64,000 bases of DNA from positions 79,880-143,879 of the forward strand of contig JBFWXB010000006.1 in assembly GCA_050187875.1 (NCBI GenBank). Reading direction: 5' to 3'. Shown in pieces: positions 58,651-64,000 of this stretch. A model generated the notes under the pieces. The model was given only the letters and a program-made list of their open reading frames with translations. It searched no databases and was not told the DNA's origin. The stretch's first letter is position 1, and each line of letters starts with the position of its first letter. Origin of the DNA: JAFKKS01 sp050187875. GTDB lineage: Bacteria > Pseudomonadota > Alphaproteobacteria > Rhizobiales > Xanthobacteraceae. The translations under genes were made by a program, and so were the position numbers.

Positions 58651-60741
58651 ATGTATCAGGCTATCGTCTTCCTGCCGCTGCTCGGCGCCATCGTTGCCGG
58701 CCTCATTTCGCTCGCCGGTGCGCGGGCGCGGCATCCCGGCTATGGCGAAATGCCGGGGCACGACGATCATGCGGCCCCGCACGTTCCCGAGCGTCCGCAT
58801 GGCGGCCCGCCGGCGCATGGCGACATCGCCGCGATCCACCCGACACACCACGAGCACGAGGCACACGAGCCGGCGGCCGCGGGCTCGCGTGCCGCCGAGC
58901 TCGTCACCTCGACATTGCTTGTCGTTTGCGCGGTTCTCTCCTGGATCGCGTTTTTCCAGGTCGGCTTCGCCGGCCAGGAGATGCGCATCCCGGTGCTGGC
59001 ATGGATTCAGTCGGGCGACCTTCATATCGACTGGTCGCTGCGCATCGACAGCCTCACGGCGGTGATGCTGGTCGTCGTCACGACCGTGTCCGCGCTCGTG
59101 CACATCTATTCGATCGGCTACATGCACGAGGACCCCTATCGGCCGCGCTTCATGGGCTATCTCTCGCTCTTCACCTTCGCGATGCTCGCGCTGGTGACGG
59201 CGGACAACCTCGTCCAGCTCTTCTTCGGCTGGGAGGGCGTCGGCCTCGCGAGCTATCTGCTCATCGGCTTCTGGTATCAGCGGCCGTCCGCGAACGCGGC
59301 GGCGATCAAGGCCTTCGTCGTCAATCGCGTCGGTGACTTCGGCTTCGCGCTCGGCATCTTCGCGGTCTTCGCCGTCACCGGCGCCGTCAATTTCGATACC
59401 GTGTTCTCGCAGGCGCCCGCGCTTGTCGGCAAGCCGATGCAATTCCTGAGCTGGCAGGTCGATACGATGACCGTGATCTGCCTCCTTCTCTTCATGGGAG
59501 CGATGGGCAAGTCGGCGCAGTTCCTGCTCCACACCTGGCTTCCCGACGCGATGGAAGGCCCGACGCCGGTCTCCGCGCTCATCCATGCGGCGACGATGGT
59601 GACGGCCGGCGTGTTCATGGTGGCGCGGCTCTCGCCGCTCTTCGAGCTTGCGCCGACGGCGCTGACCTTCGTGACCTTCATCGGCGCGACGACCGCTTTC
59701 TTCGCCGCAACGGTCGGCCTCGTGCAGAACGACATCAAGCGTGTGGTTGCTTATTCGACCTGTTCGCAGCTCGGCTACATGTTCGTCGCGATGGGGGTCG
59801 GGGCCTATTCGGTCGGGATGTTCCACCTCTTCACGCACGCGTTCTTCAAGGCGCTGCTCTTCCTCGGCTCCGGCTCGGTGATCATGGCGATGCATCACGA
59901 GCAGGACATGCGCCACATGGGCGGGCTGAAGGACAAGATCCCCTTCACCTATTGGATGATGGTGATCGGCACGCTGGCGCTCACCGGCTTCCCGCTCACC
60001 GCCGGCTATTTCTCCAAGGACGCGATCATCGAGGCCGCCTATGCCGGCAAGAATTCGATGGCGGTCTATGCGTTCATCATGACCGTGGTCGCTGCGGGGC
60101 TGACCTCGTTCTATTCTTGGCGGTTGATCTTCATGACCTTCCACGGCGCGCCGCATGACCGTGAGCATTACGAGCACGCGCATGAGAGCCCTCCGGTGGT
60201 GACGGTGCCGCTCGCCCTCCTTGCGCTCGGTGCGCTTGGTGCCGGCTTCGCCTTCAAGGAATACTTCGCCGGCCATGGCGTCGAGCACTTCTTCCGCGAG
60301 GCGCTGAAGTTCGGCGAGGGCAATCACATCCTCGAGGAAATGCATCACACGCCGGCGCTCATCGCCTGGATGCCGACGGTGATGATGGTGATCGGCTTCC
60401 TCGTCGCCTATCAGTTCTATATCCGCCGCCCCGACATCCCGGTCGGGCTCGCGCGGCAGCACGACGTGCTGTACCGCTTCCTGCTCAACAAGTGGTACTT
60501 CGACGAGATCTACGATTTCCTCATCGTGCGGCCGACGATCCGCCTCGGGCGTTTGCTGTGGAAGCGCGGCGACGGCACGATCATCGACGGTCTCGGGCCT
60601 GACGGCATTTCGGCGCGCGTCGTCGACGTTACGCGCGGCGTCGTGCGCCTGCAGACGGGTTATCTCTATCACTACGCCTTTGCGATGCTGATCGGCCTCG
60701 CGGCGCTGATCACCTGGTTCATGTTCGCGGGGCCGCACTGA
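58651..60741 (+). CDS. nuoL: NADH-quinone oxidoreductase subunit L with His-rich loop
   Basis: NuoL is the distal antiporter-like subunit of complex I with a long lateral helix. The 696-residue protein has the conserved core: GWEGVGLASYLLIGFWY, lysine/glutamate helices with FLLHTWLPDAMEGPTPVSALIHAATMVTAG (read as blocks), and VAYSTCSQLGYM. Between TM1 and TM2 is a 45-residue polar loop (about 28-72) containing 11 histidines, for example PGHDDHAAPH and HPTHHEHEAHEP, which standard NuoL lacks. It overlaps nuoM by one base. Confidence 0.97.
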   Translation: MYQAIVFLPLLGAIVAGLISLAGARARHPGYGEMPGHDDHAAPHVPERPHGGPPAHGDIAAIHPTHHEHEAHEPAAAGSRAAELVTSTLLVVCAVLSWIAFFQVGFAGQEMRIPVLAWIQSGDLHIDWSLRIDSLTAVMLVVVTTVSALVHIYSIGYMHEDPYRPRFMGYLSLFTFAMLALVTADNLVQLFFGWEGVGLASYLLIGFWYQRPSANAAAIKAFVVNRVGDFGFALGIFAVFAVTGAVNFDTVFSQAPALVGKPMQFLSWQVDTMTVICLLLFMGAMGKSAQFLLHTWLPDAMEGPTPVSALIHAATMVTAGVFMVARLSPLFELAPTALTFVTFIGATTAFFAATVGLVQNDIKRVVAYSTCSQLGYMFVAMGVGAYSVGMFHLFTHAFFKALLFLGSGSVIMAMHHEQDMRHMGGLKDKIPFTYWMMVIGTLALTGFPLTAGYFSKDAIIEAAYAGKNSMAVYAFIMTVVAAGLTSFYSWRLIFMTFHGAPHDREHYEHAHESPPVVTVPLALLALGALGAGFAFKEYFAGHGVEHFFREALKFGEGNHILEEMHHTPALIAWMPTVMMVIGFLVAYQFYIRRPDIPVGLARQHDVLYRFLLNKWYFDEIYDFLIVRPTIRLGRLLWKRGDGTIIDGLGPDGISARVVDVTRGVVRLQTGYLYHYAFAMLIGLAALITWFMFAGPH

Positions 60742-62264
60742 TGACCTGGCCCATCCTCTCGGTCACCACCTTCCTGCCGCTTGTCGGCGCGATTTTCATC
60801 GCGCTGCTGCAAGGCGACGAAGAGCCGATCAAGCGCAATGCGCGCTGGGTCGCGCTGTGGACGACGGTCGTCACCTTCGCGATCTCGCTCATCCTTGTCT
60901 GGTATTTCGACCCGGCGTCGGCCGAGTTCCAGTTCGTCGAGAAGCGCCCATGGCTCGGCGGCGCGATCAACTATCATATGGGCGTCGACGGCATCTCGCT
61001 GCCGTTCGTGATCCTCACCACCGCGCTGATGCCGATCTGCATCATCGCGAGCTGGACCGCGATCCAGCGCCGCGTGAAGGAATACATGATCGCCTTCCTG
61101 GTGCTCGAGACCTTGATGGTCGGCACCTTCTCGGCGCTCGATCTCGTCCTCTTCTATCTGTTCTTCGAGGGCGGCCTCATCCCGATGTTCCTGATCATCG
61201 GCATCTGGGGCGGCACGCGCCGCGTCTATGCGAGCTTCAAGTTCTTTCTCTACACGCTCTTGGGCTCGGTGCTGATGCTGCTCGCCATCATGGCGATGTA
61301 TTGGGATGCGGGGACGACCGACATTCCGACGTTGATGCATCACGGCTTCGCGTCGGGCATGCAGAAATGGCTGTGGATCGCCTTCTTCGCGTCCTTCGCG
61401 GTGAAGATGCCGATGTGGCCGGTGCACACTTGGCTTCCTGACGCGCATGTGGAGGCGCCGACGGCAGGCTCCGTCATCCTTGCCGCGATCCTCCTGAAGA
61501 TGGGCGGCTACGGGTTCCTCCGCTTCTCGCTGCCGATGTTCCCGGTCGCCTCGCACGATTTCGCCCCCTTCATCTTCGCGCTCTCGGTGATCGCGATCAT
61601 CTACACCGCGCTCGTCGCGCTGGTGCAGGAGGACATGAAGAAGCTCATCGCCTATTCGTCGGTGGCGCATATGGGCTTCGTCACCATGGGCATCTTCGCC
61701 GGCACCATGCAGGGCATCGCCGGCGGAATCTTCCAGATGATCTCGCACGGCATTGTCTCGGGCGCGCTGTTCCTCTGCGTCGGCGTCGTCTACGACCGCC
61801 TCCATACGCGCGAGATCGCGGCCTATGGCGGGCTCGTCAATCGCATGCCCTTCTACGCCGCCGTGTTCATGCTGTTCACGATGGCGAATGTCGGCCTGCC
61901 GGGCACGTCCGGATTCGTCGGCGAATTCCTCGCGCTTATCGGCACCTTCAAGGTCAATACCTGGGTCGCGTTCCTCGCGACCGTCGGCGTGATCCTCTCG
62001 GCCGCTTATGCGCTCTGGCTTTATCGCAAGATCATCTTCGGCACGCTCGACAAGCCGAGCCTGGTGCATATCGGCGACCTCGATCGCCGCGAGATCTTCA
62101 TCTTCGCGCCGCTCGTCGTGCTGACGCTTCTCTTCGGCTTCTATCCGAAGCCTGTCCTTGACATGTCGCAGGCCTCGGTGACGAGCCTGATCGACATTTA
62201 TCAACGCGGTCTTGCGGGGCCGAAGACCGCGGACGCCGCGCCGCGCGTGGGAGTGCAGAAATGA
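60741..62264 (+). CDS. nuoM: NADH-quinone oxidoreductase subunit M
   Basis: NuoM is the middle antiporter-like proton-pumping subunit, with 14 helices. The 507-residue protein shows LETLMVGTFSALDLVLFYLFFEGGLIPMFLIIGIWGG in two helices, the channel lysines around FAVKMPMWPVHTWLPDAHVEAPTAGS, and IAYSSVAHMGFVTMGIFAG. It overlaps nuoN by 4 bp. Confidence 0.98.
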   Translation: MTWPILSVTTFLPLVGAIFIALLQGDEEPIKRNARWVALWTTVVTFAISLILVWYFDPASAEFQFVEKRPWLGGAINYHMGVDGISLPFVILTTALMPICIIASWTAIQRRVKEYMIAFLVLETLMVGTFSALDLVLFYLFFEGGLIPMFLIIGIWGGTRRVYASFKFFLYTLLGSVLMLLAIMAMYWDAGTTDIPTLMHHGFASGMQKWLWIAFFASFAVKMPMWPVHTWLPDAHVEAPTAGSVILAAILLKMGGYGFLRFSLPMFPVASHDFAPFIFALSVIAIIYTALVALVQEDMKKLIAYSSVAHMGFVTMGIFAGTMQGIAGGIFQMISHGIVSGALFLCVGVVYDRLHTREIAAYGGLVNRMPFYAAVFMLFTMANVGLPGTSGFVGEFLALIGTFKVNTWVAFLATVGVILSAAYALWLYRKIIFGTLDKPSLVHIGDLDRREIFIFAPLVVLTLLFGFYPKPVLDMSQASVTSLIDIYQRGLAGPKTADAAPRVGVQK

Positions 62265-63703
62265 GCGTCGCGCTTCCGTTCCCCGCCATCGTGCCGGTCG
62301 TCCCCGAGCTGATGCTCGCGATCGGCGGCATCATTCTGCTGATGGTCGGCGCGTTCCGTGGCGACCGTATCGCGCCGGTGATCAACGGCCTTTCCATCGC
62401 GTTGCTTTTGATCGTCGCGATCACGATCTTCTATCTGCCGGCCGGCACGCTCACGAGCTTCGGTGGCAGTTTCGTCGTCGACGACTTTGCCCGTTTCCTG
62501 AAGGTGCTGGCGCTCATCGGCTCGGCCGTCGCCATCGCGATGTCGCAGGACTATTTCGCGGCCGTGCGGCGCGAGCCGTTCGAATATCCGGTGCTGATCG
62601 TCCTTTCGACGCTCGGCATGCTGATGCTGATCTCGGCGAGCGACCTCATCGCGCTCTATCTGGGCCTGGAGCTGATGAGCCTCGCCCTCTACGTGGTCGC
62701 AGCGATCCATCGGGACTCCGTGCGCTCGAGTGAGGCCGGGCTGAAATACTTCGTCCTCGGTGCGCTCTCCTCCGGCATGCTGCTTTACGGCGCCTCGCTG
62801 ATCTACGGCTTCACCGGCACGATCTCGTTCGAGGGGATCGCCAAGGCGACGCTGCAGGGCACCTCCACTGGGCTTCTCTTCGGCCTCGTCTTCGTGTTCG
62901 CCGGCTTCTGCTTCAAGATTTCGGCGGTGCCGTTCCACATGTGGACGCCCGACGTCTATGAGGGCGCGCCGACGCCGGTCACCGCATTCTTCGCCGCCGC
63001 GCCGAAAGTCGCCGGCATGGCGATGGTGATGCGCGGCGCGGTCGACATGTTCCCGAACATCGTCGAGCAGTGGCAGCAGATCCTCGTCTTCGTTTCCATT
63101 GCGTCGATGGCGCTCGGCGCGTTCGCTGCGATCGGACAGCGCAATTTCAAGCGCCTGATGGCCTATTCCTCGATCGGCCATATGGGCTTTGCCTTGATCG
63201 GGCTTGCGGCGGGAACGGAGGAGGGCGTTCGCGGCGTGCTCGTCTATATGGCGATCTATGTCGCGATGACGCTCGGCACCTTCGCCGTGATCCTCGCCAT
63301 GCGGCGTCAGGGCCGGTTCGTCGAAGACATCGCCGATCTCGCCGGGCTGTCGCGCACGAGCCCGATGATGGCGTTCCTGCTCGCGATGCTCCTGTTCTCG
63401 CTCGCCGGCATTCCGCCGCTCGCCGGGTTCTTCGCCAAGTTCTACGTCTTCCTGGCGGCGATCAAGGCGGGTCTCTACACGCTCGCGGTCATTGGTGTCC
63501 TCGCAAGCGTCGTGGGCGCCTACTACTATCTCGCGATCATCAAGATCATGTATTTCGAGGAACCGGCCGAGCGCTTCGACAGGATGCCCGTCGAGCTCAA
63601 GGTCGTGTTGGCGATCTCCGGCGCCATCAACTTGCTGTTCTTCGTCTATCCGAGCCCTCTGCTTGAAAGCGCCGCGCTGGCGGCGAAGTCGCTCTTCGAG
63701 TGA
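62261..63703 (+). CDS. nuoN: NADH-quinone oxidoreductase subunit N
   Basis: NuoN is the third antiporter-like subunit, proximal to the peripheral arm. The 480-residue protein contains LYLGLELMSLALYVVAAI, the lysine helix region CFKISAVPFHMWTPDVYEGAPTPVTAFFA, and LMAYSSIGHMGFALIGLAAG. The stop overlaps the birA start. Confidence 0.98.
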   Translation: MSVALPFPAIVPVVPELMLAIGGIILLMVGAFRGDRIAPVINGLSIALLLIVAITIFYLPAGTLTSFGGSFVVDDFARFLKVLALIGSAVAIAMSQDYFAAVRREPFEYPVLIVLSTLGMLMLISASDLIALYLGLELMSLALYVVAAIHRDSVRSSEAGLKYFVLGALSSGMLLYGASLIYGFTGTISFEGIAKATLQGTSTGLLFGLVFVFAGFCFKISAVPFHMWTPDVYEGAPTPVTAFFAAAPKVAGMAMVMRGAVDMFPNIVEQWQQILVFVSIASMALGAFAAIGQRNFKRLMAYSSIGHMGFALIGLAAGTEEGVRGVLVYMAIYVAMTLGTFAVILAMRRQGRFVEDIADLAGLSRTSPMMAFLLAMLLFSLAGIPPLAGFFAKFYVFLAAIKAGLYTLAVIGVLASVVGAYYYLAIIKIMYFEEPAERFDRMPVELKVVLAISGAINLLFFVYPSPLLESAALAAKSLFE

Positions 63704-64000
63704 CGCGGCTTTCGCCAGCGGCGGCGGAAGCGGGCGTGCGCCTGCGCGCGCTCGCGAGCGTCGGCTCGACCAATGCGGAGGCGCTCGCCGCCGCGCGCGG
63801 GGGCGACCGCGGACCTCTGTGGGTGACGGCGCGGGTGCAGAGCGCCGGGCGCGGCCGCCGCGGGCGGCACTGGACCTCCGAGACAGGCAATCTCTACGCC
63901 TCGCTGCGACTGGTGGAGCCGGCGCCCGCCGCGCTTGCGCCGCTGCTTTCCTTCGTCTGTGCGTTGGCGCTGCATGATGCTCTGGCCGCCGTTGCCGAGG
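63700..64000 (+). CDS. birA: Biotin-[acetyl-CoA-carboxylase] ligase, 3' end beyond the window
   Basis: BirA attaches biotin to the carrier protein of acetyl-CoA carboxylase. The GTG at 63700 overlaps the nuoN stop (GTGA). The 100 visible residues contain the start of the catalytic domain: ALASVGSTNAEALAAARGG and the biotinyl-AMP loop SAGRGRRGRHWTSETGNLYAS. No N-terminal DNA-binding domain precedes it, so this is the short, non-regulatory type. The gene is cut at the window end. The nuoN-birA order is common in alphaproteobacteria. Confidence 0.95.
   Translation, partial: MTRLSPAAAEAGVRLRALASVGSTNAEALAAARGGDRGPLWVTARVQSAGRGRRGRHWTSETGNLYASLRLVEPAPAALAPLLSFVCALALHDALAAVAE

Noticed and set aside
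58627..60738. 703-codon open frame on the minus strand opposite nuoL
   Set aside because: Product is rich in Arg, Asp, Glu and His without domains; it is the usual antisense shadow of a high-GC membrane gene. nuoL on the other strand is unmistakable.

Overview
This window is a high-GC chromosomal segment from an alphaproteobacterium, most likely of the order Hyphomicrobiales (Rhizobiales). The evidence is gene order and family content: era-recO-parC, glyA-nrdR-rib-nusB-thiL, bamE / Cbp3-type chaperone / YceD-plsX-fabH-ihfA-merR, an LdtR/LdtP pair, and a 14-gene nuo operon followed by birA. The family or genus cannot be fixed from sequence alone. Nearly everything is core chromosome. I see no prophage, transposase gene, CRISPR array, rRNA or tRNA.

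Layout. 1-5 kb: era (5' end cut by the window edge), recO, a secreted Gly/Arg-rich protein, parC. 5-13.7 kb: small hypotheticals, a 717-bp gene-free stretch with an unusual multi-hairpin element, mntH behind a Mur/Fur-like box, a membrane spermidine-synthase-like protein, bpt, an RDD protein, an orphan LivH-type permease with a lipoprotein-like N-terminus, and threonine ammonia-lyase. 14-17 kb: a CpxP/Spy-like protein, OmpR-type regulator and histidine kinase. 17.3-24.4 kb: hemB, valine catabolism genes (3-hydroxyisobutyryl-CoA hydrolase and 3-hydroxyisobutyrate dehydrogenase), a DHFR-fold protein, ldtR and ldtP. 24.7-31.7 kb: glyA-nrdR-ribD-ribE-ribH-nusB-thiL plus an FMN-dependent alpha-hydroxy-acid oxidase. 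31.9-45.3 kb: an MFS transporter, proton-pumping pyrophosphatase, bamE, bc1 chaperone, yceD, plsX-fabH, ihfA, merR, metallo-hydrolase, DedA and parE. 45.4-47.8 kb: a VOC protein and a CGNR regulator diverging from a perfect 32-bp palindrome, then an MFS gene broken by one in-frame TAG. 48-63.7 kb: nuoA to nuoN, with a DHCW cupin inserted between nuoB and nuoC and a four-helix-bundle (23S-IVP/S23) gene between nuoC and nuoD. birA starts on the nuoN stop and runs off the end.

How the genes work together. Respiratory complex I, pyrophosphatase and the bc1 assembly chaperone serve energy conservation. ParC and ParE are the two topoisomerase IV subunits. glyA through thiL covers one-carbon, riboflavin and thiamine cofactor supply. 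plsX-fabH starts phospholipid and fatty-acid synthesis. LdtR/LdtP and the CpxP-like/two-component cluster concern the envelope.

Most unusual signals: (1) the S23-type gene inside the nuo operon is framed by inverted arrays of the 9-mer AGCGAATAG and appears to use an ATT start codon behind a perfect Shine-Dalgarno; (2) a 157-nt element at 6116-6272 has a 20-bp closing stem enclosing four hairpins whose loops all contain TTGCGA; (3) the 32-bp palindrome between the VOC and CGNR genes; (4) several families of palindromic intergenic repeats spread through the window, including inside the nuo operon.
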